This document shows positions 1 to 13,300 of a stretch of DNA of 64,000 bases, piece after piece. The translations under genes and the position numbers were made by a program. The notes under the pieces were generated by a model. That model was not told the DNA's origin, searched no databases, and was given only the letters and a program-made list of their open reading frames with translations. This stretch comes from Luscinia megarhynchos (taxonomy: Eukaryota > Chordata > Aves > Passeriformes > Turdidae), in NCBI GenBank assembly GCA_034336665.1, contig CM067570.1, positions 14,863,502 to 14,927,501 of the forward strand, read 5' to 3'. Numbering within the stretch: the first letter of the stretch is position 1; every line of letters begins with the position of its first letter.

Positions 1-2934
1 CATCTCATCCCTAGCACCTTTCCACTGGATGTTTCCATCCCCTTGTCCAGGTGCCTGAAGGCAAGGGTGTTAGAAAAATAGAAGGAGAAGGTTTTGTACA
101 CTGAGCTTGATTTGGATACTTGAGCTTGATTTCTTTGCTTTGAGGTGAAGTGAGACCATCATTTTACCACAGAAGACAATGGAAATAAAAACAAAATTTT
201 GAAATAAATATACAAGTTCCCAGTGTCTAGCACTCTCGTCATCTGTGAGAAACAGCCTCTCCACTCATCCATTTCATTATCTACACATGCAGCTCACTTT
301 TAAGCTTCCTCCTGCCCAACACCAAGCTGGACTTTGTTGATGAGGCAGCTGGAGAGCTGTGACCTCTGCAGATCCAGCAGGTCTGAAACATTTCAAAACC
401 AAATTCATCTGCCCTACCGTGCTGCAAACCCTCAAGCCTGCCCTGAGAGGCGCCTCAGTCCTAGAGCCAGAGATTCCTAAAGGCTCAGGTGAGGTTAGGG
501 ATGAGTTAGGGGGAGGCCAATGGCAGAGAGCAAAGCCCTGGTCATGAGCTGAGTGTGTTGAAGGCCAGGTCTCCACCCTCCAGCACTGGCCTTGGCAGAT
601 GTAATTGGCACACCAATCCTGGGATAAGCAGGGAGCTGACCCTGGAAACTGGAAAGTTAATCATGTCCTGCTAGCAAAAAATTCTTTGCATTCATTATCT
701 GTGAATATCTGTTCAGAGTATCATCCATCTGAACTCATTTCCCTGATTATCCCAAACAATTTAGAGAACTTTTCTTCTCTTCCCATCCTCCCCCCTTTGT
801 ACAATCCTGTCTCTTTCTTGATTTTTACTTCTTTTGGGGCTGCTGCTTCTGATTCTTTGTGACTGGGCTGTGTGGAGGGAGTCAAGGCAACTTCTTCACA
901 GACACGGAAGAGAAAAATAATCACCTTGTTTGATATTTTTCTGTTCTCTCATCAAATTGGGAGTACCAATCCCCACTCCTAGCCTTTTGACATGATGGCT
1001 TAACAGTGTCCATGTGGGAGAAATTTGTTTATCAGCCTTGTGGAATTTCCCACCTCAGTTTACTTTAGAAAAGGTGGGAGGCTAAGAAGGTACAATTCCA
1101 TCTATTAAGTCTTTCCAAGTAATTCCATGATGCTGTTAAACCTTTCCCCATAAATGTATAATGCCAGAGCTGTCAATCCAGATACAGCAAGCCTCTGCAT
1201 GTGCTTACTGCATTGACAGAGACCATATCTTTACAAGAAAATGTCTGCATAAGCAGCTTTGCATTCAGTTACTGGTCATTTAATTCTTTCCCTCCTGAGG
1301 TACATTTTCTCCTCTTTCTACAGCAGTATATATGCATGTCTGCATGTGTTTTATATCTATAGATAGATAGATATGTAATATTATACATTGCACTGGTTGA
1401 ATCACCTAAAGATAACGAGTATTGCAGATAATTTCTTAATTCTAAGGATGGATTTGATGTTAAAGGTCACAGATTCATCCCTTTGATAAGATGACAATAT
1501 GGAGTGGCATGTGAAAAAATATCATCTCCTAATGTAGCAAGTACAATGAAGCTGTAAAACTTAAATTACTTTTCAGGTTTGTTATGCTGCTGGGGATTTT
1601 TTTGTGTGTTTTGTTGTTTTGGTTTGGTTTTTAAATTGAGAAAAGTCTCATTTCAATAACATAGTTTTATTGACCATTTTTTCATTTTGGTAAATATAAC
1701 TGACATGAACATGATTGATTTGGGGGAGAGTAGTGAGCTGGATTTGTCCTCCCCCATGTTCCCTGACAACAAATCAAAATATCCCTTAATGGCACAGTTC
1801 TGGGTTGAGTTTCAGATGGACTGAAATCCAATCCTGATCTTGCTACTATTTCTGTGTGAACATGGGTATGACCTTTCACTTCTGTGTGCTTCTTCTGTTC
1901 CTGCTGACCTCTGTCTCATCCAGTCTTAGCTGGTCTCCTGTTTTACAGCAGCTATCAAGAGCAGAGTCCTAATATCAGCACTCAGCAGATAAAGTTATAG
2001 AGGCTCCCAACAGATGCTGGAGTCTCATTTGGGATGAATGACAGTGGGGGCTGCTCGAGGAAGTCTGCAAAACCATTTTTGCCTTTAAGGGAAAATTCAA
2101 GGTGTGTCAAAACTCTAAATATGGAGTTGCTCAGATAGATATATCCAAGACAGCTAGATGTTCCTTGAGACATTATCTGATCAGAAATCTATGTTAGGCC
2201 AGCAGTTTACTTGGGAATAAACTAAATATATCAGAACTACAAAGGACAGGAAATTCATTCCCATGGAAATCTCAGAATCTCTTTTACTTTGCAAAAATCA
2301 AAGAATTTTTTATTTTAGATGACATAAATTGGATTCCTGAAGGCATTCTGTTTAGAGACATAGGAATAGGAGATCTGGTTTTGAAAACAGAAAATATTTT
2401 ACATGGAAGGTTTCCCAAACAAATTAATTTTAAACAGAAAGTAAAAGAGTGGTGCTCAGTGCTAAAGAAACACCATGTAAGCTAAGAGCATCTGCTTGAA
2501 TACTTGTTTTATTATTATCCACTGCTACAAAGTTAAAGAAGAAAAGCCCTTCTTTTCTGGTATATTCTCATCCTTCCCATTCAATGCAGAGATAGTATTG
2601 AGCCCCAATCCAGGTTTGCTGAAGGTGGTGGGTATGTAGGAGAAGGGGGTGGCAAAGTAGAAGGAAAAAACAAAGAATCTTTGTAGAGGAAACACCAAAG
2701 AAATGCCATGCTGGACCACAGTCAGGGTATGCATTATTTTCAATATCTGAAACATGGGTTGGGTTTTTTTGTTTGTTTGGGTTTCTTTACCAGACGTAAA
2801 ATGTAGAATAAGACTAGGAGTAAAACCAGGATTTTTCAGAAAGGGTATAAAAGATAGAAGCTCTTGACACAAAAAGAAGTTAGTTTTGGTAGACTGATGT
2901 ACCTGAATACAGGCAGCCTAGGCCAATGAATGGG
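1..2934. other. Unique noncoding sequence, no gene recognised
   Basis: This stretch holds no recognisable gene. Frames on both strands are broken by frequent stops, and none gives a known protein motif. Small simple tracts occur: a short GATA run near 1358-1374, and T/G-rich tracts near 1596-1632 and 2761-2787. Tracts of this last kind are common in songbird intergenic DNA. I saw no CR1 3' end or LTR. Intergenic or intronic sequence is the simplest reading. Confidence 0.7.
1358..1374 (+). repeat. Short (GATA)n microsatellite
   Basis: About four GATA/TAGA units, flanked by AT-rich sequence with alternating TA steps. It is an ordinary short tetranucleotide repeat. Confidence 0.7.
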
Positions 2935-3189
2935 AAAAGAAAAGAAAAGAAAAGAAAAGAAAAGAAAAGAAAAGAAAAGAAAAGAAAAGAAAAGAAAAGA
3001 AAAGAAAAGAAAAGAAAAGAAAAGAAAAGAAAAGAAAAGAAAAGAAAAGAAAAGAAAAGAAAAGAAAAGAAAAGAAAAGAAAAGAAAAGAAAAGAAAAGA
3101 AAAGAAAAGAAAAGAAAAGAAAAGAAAAGAAAAGAAAAGAAAAGAAAAGAAAAGAAAAGAAAAGAAAAGAAAAGAAAAGAAAAGAAAAG
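2935..3189 (+). repeat. Perfect (AAAAG)51 pentanucleotide array
   Basis: The array is 255 bp of uninterrupted AAAAG units, 51 copies by count, with no substitution or phase slip. It is a strict purine strand facing a pyrimidine strand. Because the unit is 5 bp, three units make 15 bp, so every frame without a stop encodes a five-residue repeat. This creates long spurious lysine/arginine/glutamate frames on the plus strand and a phenylalanine/leucine/serine frame on the minus strand. The array ends in a degenerate unit at 3190-3196. Complete homogeneity suggests recent expansion. The true copy number may differ from the assembled one, because long pentanucleotide arrays are hard to assemble. 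Confidence 0.97.
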
Positions 3190-6100
3190 AGAAAAACATC
3201 ATCAGAATGCAGCCAGGGATTAGCTCCCGGTGAAGTGACTGCCCTCCCTCAGATGATCAGCTCTGGCTGATGTCATCTCTTTTCCCATCACACATTCTAA
3301 CAAACAACACTGTGCAAAGGGAGGTTGTCCCCTTTCTCTTCCTATCATCATTATTATTATTTTAATTTCAGAATTAATTTTGTAATAACAGCAATTAGAC
3401 TCTCCTGCCAGCCTGCCCCTGGGGGGGTGACTCTAGTACTAGTGCAGCAAAAATTTGCTCCTAAAGAACATCATAGCAGGCATGCAATAATCACCCAGAA
3501 ACACACAGCCTGTCGTGTCATATTGCTTAATTATCCATCTTACCTTCTTTCAACCCTCTTCTTATTGTACCTTGTGTGATGCCTCTTTGTTTTACATAAT
3601 TTTCCCCAACTGCCTTTCCTCCCTGCCTTAAGATTATGAGATTTGAAAACATTTTTCCCTTTCATTCTGCTGCCCTGAAGTTCCTCTTGCTCGGTTACTG
3701 CTGGTCATTCCCATGAGGGGATACAAGCTCAACAATCTCTGAGAGGTTTCCCCCACTTTTGAGTTCTTGAGGACCAGTTCTACCAGCTATAAAACCATTA
3801 CCTTGGTGAAAGTGGCCTTTTGGTTTTAGGCCTGTTGACTATGACCTGGTTCCTAAGAAGAGTCTGTCTGAAAGAAAGGGATGAATCCAAAGAAACTAAC
3901 ACACAGAGCAGAAAGTAGTGTATGAAAGTGTTGCTAGTGTTAAACCTGAATATTCTGGGGTTTGCTTGACAGGGCATGTGCAAAACTGTGCAAAAAACTG
4001 CTTAATGTGTATTTTGGTGTGCCTCAAGATCCTTTGAATTAAAAGCTGCTCTGGTTTAAGTTAGCTGCTAAGGTTTTCCAGATCTTGAAATCACAGCCAA
4101 GCATCTGAGTGGTATAAGAGTGGGGCAGCTCCTGTCCCTTCCGTCCGACCACACTGAAACAAAAAAATAATCTGTTCATTTTGTGTTGTTTTCCTCTCCC
4201 AGTTTGAAGAGATGTTCTTTACTGAGCAAAATCTGGACCTCCATGTCACATCTGAGCAATACTCTCAAGATAGTTTGAGAGTTAGAAATGTAAGTCTGAC
4301 TCTGAAGAGAGGACAGGGCTGAGTATCTCACTGGAAAGCAGCAGTGTTTGCATCTCCCTTGAAAAAAGGAATTGGTCTATGGAGTCACGGGAGTAAAACA
4401 ATCAAAACTGATCCATTTTTTATCCATGTTCCAAACTCCCTTTGGTTCCTTGACTCTCATTTCTGCTGCTTTGTCTTTGGAACCAAACCAGGATCAGGAT
4501 CAGCCGGGTGCAGCTCTGAGCAGTTCAGCTGAGACACCCATGCCCAGGGACTGAAGGCACTGACCCAAGGCCAGAGGAGCAAAGGTGCCAAAGGGAGCTG
4601 GGGAAAGTCACACTGCTCAGAGATTCCAGTGGAAGCCTCCTAGACAGGCTTCACCATAACTGAGGAGATTTAGATGGTATTTGACTCTCTCCTTTCTGCT
4701 TTTTTATCTTTTTTTTTTTTCTTTGTTTAGATTGATAAAACAAAGAAAATGAAGGGAGGGAAAGATTTTCTTTTCCACTGAAATTAATTTTTAAGAAGAT
4801 TTTTACAAAATGAGACTGAAAATAAACAGGCATTTTTATACCGATATTTTAAATTCAGGGTTAGCCATCTTTAAACACATGTAAAAATACAGAAAGGTAA
4901 ATTAACTAATTTATTTTTAAATGAAGACCTATTTCCAAGGCAAATAATGGAAAACATTTATTTTCCAACCTAATGGAATGAAATGATTGGACGAGAAGGG
5001 GCTTTGGTATTATTATTGGGTGCTTTTTCCCTGTCTAAATGAACTGCTCAAGGGAAAAGGCATGAATCCATAAAACATTTTGGTACCACTAAATCAGGAG
5101 GGGATTTTTTTCTCTTCTTTTTTTTCTCTCCTGGTCAAAAAAAGCCTTAGATGAAAAATATCACCTAGTTCAGTTTTGGCACCATGGCTGTCTAGTACTC
5201 TCTGGAGCCATGGGGCTGCAGGGATGGCCACCACCACAGCAGCTGGGTGGCCAGCCCTGGGTGGGACAGGGAGAGCTCCTGGTGCTCACATCTGCACCCA
5301 AGGCAGCACTTCATGAGCAGTGCAGACACAAACCAGCCAAGGAACATCGCTGGTAATTCCTCCCTCCCACCTACCAACTTTATTTTTTTTCCCTAAGATA
5401 TGCAAGATACGTCAAGGCACAGCTTAGGAAGGGCTTTTAAGAGATCTTTGCTGCTCAAGGCAGGCTGTGGTTTCATTATTTTTATTATTTTGGTAGAATG
5501 AGTAACAGGAATAATAGTAGCTGAGGGTTGTTTCTCTTCATTGACTCTGTGTTGGGCTTGGAAGCCATTCGACCAGGACAGTCAAAACACAGACAGGAAA
5601 TAATCTATGATAATGTCCAACTGGGGTATCAATTACGGTTTTGGAGTTTCATGTTAAAGGGATATTGTCAGATCAAATTTAAACCAAAAGTTGTGGGTTG
5701 CGTTTTTCAAATACATAGATATACATATAGATATGTATATATATATGAGAGGGAGAAATGGAGACTGTTGGAAATGTTTCCAATTCTCTTTTCCTTTTAA
5801 GTAAAAGAAAAGTAAATTTCTAAAGCAAACAGTCTCCTCCCTGCCACGTGTGAGCCTTGACTGCTGTCCTCAGCCGAGCCTGGCCTTGTGAGCTTGCTGG
5901 GGCTTTTTTAACATCCTGTCCTGAAAGACTTTGGTAGCTGAAGAGACTCCCTCCCCAGAGACTAGAGAAAACACTGGGCTAATCTACTGTGGTGGCCCCA
6001 TGGCAATCTCTGGAGCAGGAGTGGGCACATGCATTCCTGACCAAGGTGTGGTGCATCCAAGCAAGCACAGACATTGATGGAGCCTTTCCCCAGTTCTTGA

Positions 6101-6484
6101 GGGTGCTCCACAATGAAAATCATAACAGGGCATTTCAACTCCACCTTGCTCAGCGTGGTCAGCCTTTCTTTTGGGCCAGGGTGGGAGAAATAGATGGCAC
6201 TGATACTGATGCTGGTCAAAACAGCTTCTTTCTGGACATCTGCTGTTAAGTCTCTAAATATGACATGGTAACTGCTGGTTGGTGTTACAAAAAGAATCTG
6301 GGTGGTCCCCAGAAAACCATGAAAGATTCCTCCTAGTTAGGATCACATAGTTAAGAGAAATATCCTAAGTTATCATTTTCCTTTTCCTTCTTCCTTTTGT
6401 CATCAAGGACTGGCAGAAGTAAATAGAAGGAGATTTATTCATAAATGAGTTTGTGAAACCAAACTCTGGCAAACATGTGAGAAT
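3190..6484. other. Unique noncoding sequence, no gene recognised
   Basis: There are no recognisable exons or RNA genes. The sequence includes T-rich runs near 4700-4722 and 5105-5130 and an AT-alternating tract near 5711-5747. The longest frames are about 60-90 codons, overlap on opposite strands and match nothing I recognise. Confidence 0.7.
5711..5747 (+). repeat. AT-rich TATA/GATA microsatellite
   Basis: An imperfect run of ATACATAGAT-type units passes into a short pure (TA)n at its right end. It is a low-complexity tract with no sign of a functional promoter around it. Confidence 0.7.
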
Positions 6485-6770
6485 AAAATCCTATGTCCAG
6501 TTCTGGAGCTGGCACTTTAAAAAGAAAACTTGGAGGGAGCTCAAAGAAGAGCTGCCAAAAGATTTATAGCCTGGCAAACGTGCTTACCAGCGAGAGAGGA
6601 AAGGAGGGCCGTTTGTGAGATGGCATATGGACTAACAGGTTAATAAGTGATCAGGGGACTGATGGAGGGAAAAACTCTGATATAAAATGAATCTTTGATG
6701 TAGCAGCCAGAGGCATGAGAGAATCCACGAGCTGCAGTTGGAAATCAGAAAAACCCACAGAGGAAGTACG
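6485..6770 (+). mobile_element. Old CR1 LINE fragment (3' ORF2 region)
   Basis: The segment begins with GTCCAGTTCTGG and continues with CACTTTAAAAAG, then a TCAAAGAAGAGC block and a CCTGGCAAACGTGCTTA block. These follow in order a remembered CR1 region, namely the words for 'ccagttctgg', 'cacttcaagaagg', 'cagagaagagc' and 'gaaaacatgccttat'. Further on, near 6735-6755, TTGGAAATCAGAAAA resembles the later CR1 word 'ctggaaatcagg'. Divergence is high and indels are present, so this is an ancient, inactive copy. It looks closer to the older CR1 types shared with turtles than to young bird subfamilies, though that is an impression from memory. The right boundary is uncertain. Confidence 0.5.
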
Positions 6771-9700
6771 CTGTGCGTTTTTGTGCAGAAGAGTAATGCA
6801 GTGCAGGGAGAGCTGCATCCCAAGGGACAGGGTGGATTTGCCATCATTTGGAGCCGTGGGATGACATCCCTGGTCCCAGCCCAAGTGAGCATGAAATATT
6901 ACATCCCATGTTAAGCACAGGGCCAGATAAACTGGTGAGAGGGATATCTTCCAGATCATCAGTCTTCTGGGAAATAACCAACATTGCCCTGGTGTCCTGG
7001 CTGTGTGACCTCCCCAGCACTGGGGCAAAGTTGTTTCCTGCATGTATGGAAGGAAAGGCATTTTCACATATGTGAGCAGAGGGAAGGGACTGAGTCCCAG
7101 GTGATGCCTCCATCCATGACAGGTCACAGCTGGATCTTGCCTGCAGGCCTGAAGAAGGCTCACAAGCATTTGTCAGGCACAGAGGCCAAGTGGGAGGCTC
7201 TGAGGAGAAAAACAGCACGTAAAGCCTTCCTGGTGGCTGCTAAATATGGCTAGCACAAGCTCCTTGGCTGGCAAAGAAGGGACCTGAGGCATTGTTCAAG
7301 TGAGGTTCTGTGCTGGCATGGTAGAAGCCTTTGGCCCTCACACAGTGGATGGATTTGGGACCCTGCTGAAGGAAATGAGAATCATTTTTCAGCTCCAGGG
7401 CAATGATGTACAGTAAGTGGTTAACAGGCTCAAAGTGAAGGATAGAACAAAGGAGGTTTTAGCATACAGTCACATGTACAAGACAGAGATTTCAAGTAGG
7501 AAAAAGCATCAATATGAGCTTTTCTATTCTTTCAGTTCTCTGAGAGAATTTTCAATAATATTTTTATTAGATCTCATTCTTAAAAAGATTGTGCTACAAA
7601 ATACCAGCAGCTAGCACAGTTTTATCTCTCACATATGTCCATCAAGTTTGGATAAGGCCTACCATCCTTAGGAAGCTCTTGGTTTCAGCATGGTTGCAAA
7701 ACTCACTCAGCCTTTAAGAAGAACTTGTGAAATTCCAGGGCCATTCCAGAACATCTGACTCGTGTGGAGCCAGGTTTTGACCCCAGGATTTGACTACGCC
7801 TAAAGAAGAATTCTTTATATTGGGGAAATACAAAGGAAAGCAAATTTCTAGATTTAAAAAAAGTCTGGAGTTTATTCTGGAACCTGTGCATTCTTCCCCA
7901 TCTCACAGGTACTGATAAAATCTGTCCTACTTCTGCAGGCACATCACCCAGCAGTGGCAAACTGGGAGGTTTTATGTAGATAATGACTGAAACCTAGAAC
8001 AGTGTTCCAGAATCTCAAGGCAGATAACTGGACCAAAACACAGAGACTGGACCCAGCTGGAGTGTAAGGGCAGATGTCATGCATCCTGTATTGTCCTCAG
8101 TGTTAAGGGCACAGCTTCCCAAAGCCACTCACTGCAGCATTCAGATCCCTGACCTCAAGGCAGAAGACTCCTGTCCCACTGCCTGGCTCTGGAGCCTTCC
8201 TGCTCCCAGTGAGAAGCTTTTGTCCAGGCTCCCCTCCTTTCTCTCATGCTCCCTCTCTCCTCAAGCTCTCTTAGGCAGTTCCATGTGACTAGAAACTGGA
8301 ATGATTAAAAAGGGAGCCTCTGATTATAATAAAACAAAAAAGGCAGAGTTTGTTTTGTTTTCCCTGAAAGAAGATCCGGTGGTTGGCTGTTCTTTAGAGA
8401 GTTGCAATTTGGACAATTTGTCAGTGTGTTCAGGGCAGAGGAAAGCATGTGACAGTGGATTCAGGGACCATGACCATAGCTTGGGGACAGTGAGGGGATA
8501 CACACTTGACTGATCCCCACAGCCTATTCTGCTTTTCTCCAGAGCCAATAAACAACCCCCAGAGATAATTAAGCGAGTATCAAAGACACAGTTTAAGGTA
8601 TGTTACCAATTCTTTTTCCTTATTCTTGATCCAGTAAAGCTTTATGTCAGAGCCCTGTGCAGAGGTGCTCATGGTTTCACACATCCTTAAGGACCATCCC
8701 CAGAAAACACCTGCTGAAATGACACCCCAGACTGACCAACAGAATGTTTTAACCCTTTTCCCAAAGTGCCTTTAGGATAGGTTTCTTCTCCTTCAGTTTA
8801 ACTAATAAAAATCAGGCTATTAGTCTGGGTTGAGCAATCTCTGGAAGCAACTTATCCTACCTGGAGTTATCTACAGAAAACTAAAGGCTGCTTTCCATTG
8901 GCTTGCTAAAAGGAAAGGTGGCATCTGATTTTAGCTGGCTGAGGTGTAAATAATCCCACATTATTCTGATATATGCAAATACATACGTAGATGTGTGCAT
9001 TATTTGAAGAATGCATCTAGGCTAAGTATCAGGACAGATATGTCTGAAATATAAGTTTGATGATAAATACAATTACAGCACATTCAGGAGATTTTCTGCA
9101 GAGCAGACTTGTGGCCTAAATTTCCAAAATAAGATACCTAGGCTGAGGCCCTCATTTCCATATCTAGACATCGTTCTCAAAATTATGAGAACACCTGGAT
9201 CTTGCAGCAGTCACACAAAAAGAAAGTGAATAGTGTTGCCTATCACAAAGAAGAGGTGAATTAAAGTAATACCTCTTAAACGTGGGGACAAATATGAGAC
9301 AATGTGTCTCCTTTTCTTATGATAAGGAAAGGCTCAGACAGAGGAACAGAAGAGTGACAAATTCCATTTTAATGAAAAGAATGTTTTGTTTTCATGGGAC
9401 ATCAGGACTCATTGCCACAGGAAGATTGGAAAGCCAAGAGCTGAAAATTTAAGCCATTGCCTAGTTGGGAATTTGTCAAGTAGAGAGGGAGGAAAGGGCT
9501 GAACAGACCATCCAACACCTCTCTGTTTTGGATTGTATGACCTCCCTCCTGGTGCCAGTCATGGCTGGAGACAATCTCATGTTCAAATAAATCAGGAGCA
9601 TCATGTCACACTGATTCCAGCAGGAGGGACACACAAATTACCTGGCAGACAGACACAGGGGAAAAGCTCTGAAAGAGGTTCTCAGATGCCCCTGCTTTAA

Positions 9701-10370
9701 CTACCCCATTCTCTCCACTTTTTCTCTGCCATCAGACCCTAAAGCTGAGATCCTTCTCCCAGAGTACAAAGGTGACTAAAAAGTGGCTGTATCTCCTACA
9801 GGAAAACATAGGGGTGGAACACAAACCTGGCATCAACAGAAAACTTGGCATGGATTTTCAAGGAGCTCCAGAAATGGCAGACATGCTGTCATTGAAAGTA
9901 AGAAGAGGAGGGCAAAGCAAAAATATATAGGTTTTATGGGGGATTTGGAAGATTAGAAGAATAAATAAGTAACACAATGGCTGGATATTGACTCAGAGAA
10001 TACTTGAACTACATTTGACTGGCAAACAGTCCCAGTCTCTATTTGCCAACTGCTTGGAATTGTTTGAGCAATGACCTTGAAAAGCATACAGCAGATTCAG
10101 ACTGGGAAGCCAGAAGGCTGCATTGCACTGGTCTGATCCAATCCTCTGCACAAGAGTCCCTCTAATGTCATCTAGCCTCAACTCTGATAACTTTTTAAGC
10201 CAGCAAAAGTGGCTCAGCCACTCTAAGATATTAAACTGGTATAAAGAATTAAGTCCTTCTAAATCTTGAAAGCAGTTTAGCAGATCATGCTGCTTTTAAG
10301 ATCCTAAATTCTTAAACCACCTTAACTCAGATGGAGGAGCTGAGAGCTTAGTACAACAGAGACGTGCCAA
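6771..10370. other. Unique noncoding sequence, no gene recognised
   Basis: No exon, RNA gene or clear transposable element is recognised. Several frames of 60-170 codons on the minus strand between 6650 and 7220 overlap each other and the CR1 fragment, and they encode nothing familiar. The rest is moderately AT-rich unique sequence. Confidence 0.65.
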
Positions 10371-10392
10371 CTTAAGAGTTTAAACTCTTAAG
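10371..10392. repeat. 22-bp perfect palindrome
   Basis: The half-site CTTAAGAGTTT is followed directly by its exact reverse complement AAACTCTTAAG with no spacer. A perfect 22-bp palindrome is rare by chance: the rough expectation for a window this size is about 64000/4^11, well under one. It has CTTAAG at both ends and GTTTAAAC at its centre. It lies in unique sequence and no flanking repeat is evident. It could extrude a cruciform or bind a symmetric dimeric factor, but the sequence alone does not show either. Confidence 0.95.
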
Positions 10393-13300
10393 ACATTTTT
10401 CACATTATAAGCCAAATTCAGGATCAAGCAGTGCCCACATTCTTGGTTGGTGTCAGTTCAGATGTTCAGCATCCAATAGCTTCACCCCACACCAGGTTGA
10501 GGGACTTGTGGCTGAGAGTTTTAACTCATCACCTGCTTTGCCAAATGACTTGACTTATCTCCCAAGGGCTTTTGTTCATATCACTCAGTCTTAATCTACA
10601 AAGTTTATCTTTCTCTGCAGAGCGATTTTTTTGCACAAGAGTACAAGAGTGCATTGGATAAGGTTTCTTAAGTTCAACTTTTGTTGAAATTTTGTGATGA
10701 TAAATACTAAAATAAGAGCATATCCAGACCAGCTGAAAAATCCTAAAAAGGGGGCCTTACCCCAATGAGTTTTAAGGAAAAGTTTCTGGTGGGCCTTTGT
10801 GACTGGAGTAGCACATAAACAATTAGGTTTAAGGCGTGGGGCAGTTTCGATATTTTGATTCCTTAACAAACATCAGTCCATCAATTTCATCTTTCAGCAA
10901 AAAGTTTTATGACGAATCACAAACCATCTTTTCCCTGGATGTACATGGTTCATATTTACAGCCTTGAAGGTGATCTTTGTTGGGCAGGTGTAGAGAGATG
11001 CAAAAGAACACAGAATCCAATTTTCCACATAGAATTGGGCTCACTTGAGATGAGAGAAACCTCCTGTGGTTTAGTAGAACAGGACAACTCCTAAAACAGT
11101 AGCTAACTGTGGTAAAGAAAAAACTGCAACTTACCAAACAGTTAACATATAGTGCACAAAAAGGCTTGTATTGCATTTCTGATGTCTCTGTGTTGTCTAG
11201 AGTTAATTGTTTAAAGAATAGGGAGAGGGACTCTCTGAAAGGGCGGTTCAGAACACGAGTGCACTCAGACAATATTAAACTGGGGCATGCAAAAGCATGC
11301 CCAGACAAATCTGGACTGTGTGGTTTGGAGAGAGATTTGTCTGTGCATCAGTCCCTCACTGCAGCTCCACTGCCACCTTTTCCACAGGGAGGAAACCAGG
11401 CACATGGGTCAGGAGGCAGCAAAAGCACTCTCAGTTTGGACCACCAAGGCACAGGGACCCCTGTGTGTACTCCTCACACAGAGTGCCCGGAGCATCTCAC
11501 ACACAAACACTGGGGCTGACATCAAGAGCACCCTCTGCAAATGCTTCACTGTTAAAAGCCTTTGGCTGAAGAGCAAATGGGGGCTGATTTTCTACAGGCT
11601 GGTGCTGAGTCCCTCAGGTGACACTATTGTGGTCCTGTACAGAGTGGCTCAGCCCAAGACCACATCCTCAAGTTGTTCCTGCTGCACTGGGCTCAGTGGT
11701 GTAGAGCTGATAATCTGCCTGTCCATTTCTTTCTGTCCATCACACACTTTGCAGAGCTTTTTAAGAAGAAAGTTAAAGCAAGCCACATTTAAAAGCAACT
11801 TTGTTTTCTTGAGGTAACAGGTTTGCTCTGTACAAACACTATCTCTTATCTAATAGCCCTAGAAAGGCACGTAGAGTCAAGCTGATACTGTCTTCATGCT
11901 TGGCTTACTTTTGCATTTCAGCCCTGAGATATGCAGGCAACCTGCCATCAGCTGTAAAACCACAAACCCCAATCTGTGATGGGGACTGATAAGGGAAAAT
12001 ATATGAAAACAGACTCCTTAGAGCTTGACTCCTTTCCAGCAGGCTCTGGACTGAGATCTGGCATTTGAAAGTGATTGTTCATGCATAAGAAGCAGCATTT
12101 TTTTTTATGTTTCCTTTTTAAGGCTGCAGAAAGGTTAGAAGAAAAGTGAGTCAGGGGGAAATCAGTATAATGTTGTTAAGCTCTCATCAAGATATTAGCA
12201 AGTGCAACATCCAGTAGAACAATGGCTTTGACCTTCAAAGACCCTGTGATCCCAGGAGCCTTCTCCCCACTTCAAAATGAAAGAAACATCATGTCAGCAG
12301 GTTGATGTGATTGTCAGGGACAGAAAACAGAACACAAAACTGTCAGCTTCCACTCTAATAGCCTGTTTATCAGTCCATCTTTCCCTTGCTTGCTCAGTCT
12401 AAGCAGCACTTGCTGACCCTAAACTTTGGAGTCTACAAGTCTTCTCAGACCTCCTGCTTTCAAATAATACTTTGCTTGCTGATGATAGGAATCAGGTAGC
12501 ATCCCTAGATGCTGTTTTGTGTTCTAACATTTCAAGAGCAAGAGAAAACTCCTGATACACCTGTAGTGGAGGTGTGTTGTACCACAGTGGACATGTGTGA
12601 TGGCGTGCATGCTCCCATGGCACAACCATACTTCCTTTGTACTGTTTGTCAAACTCTGCTCTTTCTCACAGGATTTCTGCCTGAAGACAGAACCAAGGTA
12701 GTAGAGGAATAACTCCTCCTGAGTCTGTGTGAGTCTGAAAGTAGAAACAGCAGGTACTGCTGCCACTGATGTGTGAAATGTGCTGCCCAGAAGGAAGTCT
12801 TTGTAGCTGTTATTTAACTTGACTCCATCTCAAAATAACAGATCCCCTGCAACTTGAGCTAAGAGGGTATTTCAACCACCTGTTTGCAGAAGAGAGTCTG
12901 AGAAATGCTCCCAAGCTGTTGAGCTGCTACCTCCAAGCAAAACCACCCCCACACTCCCCTCTGCCTAATACACATTTTGAGTCCTTGCATTTCTTTCTGA
13001 GAGCAAGGCCCAGCTATGGGTGGGGGGTAGATCTTCCACCTCGTTGAACTTATGGCATTGACCTGTCCCCATAGCTTCTTCAAAGTTCTTGGGAGAAGCA
13101 CCCAGCTGCAAAGCAATTTAAATGGATGAAGAGCCAACAAGCACACTAAATGGCTTATCTGATTCTCTGGGGTGTCCATCTGGAGACAAGAGCTTTTCCC
13201 CATCTGCACCATAACAATTACACCAACTTCTCACCCTCATCCTCCATAAACTCTCCTAATCCTCCATCCTTCCATCCAGACAAGGGCAGCAAAATGAGCT

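Noticed and set aside
2918..3270. Long frames across the AAAAG array (lysine/arginine/glutamate, or phenylalanine/leucine/serine on the other strand)
   Set aside because: A stop-free pentanucleotide repeat is open in several frames on both strands. No unique coding sequence is attached.
11287..11817. A 176-codon plus-strand frame
   Set aside because: Three plus-strand frames overlap here, none with a known domain. The translation looks random and cysteine/serine-rich.
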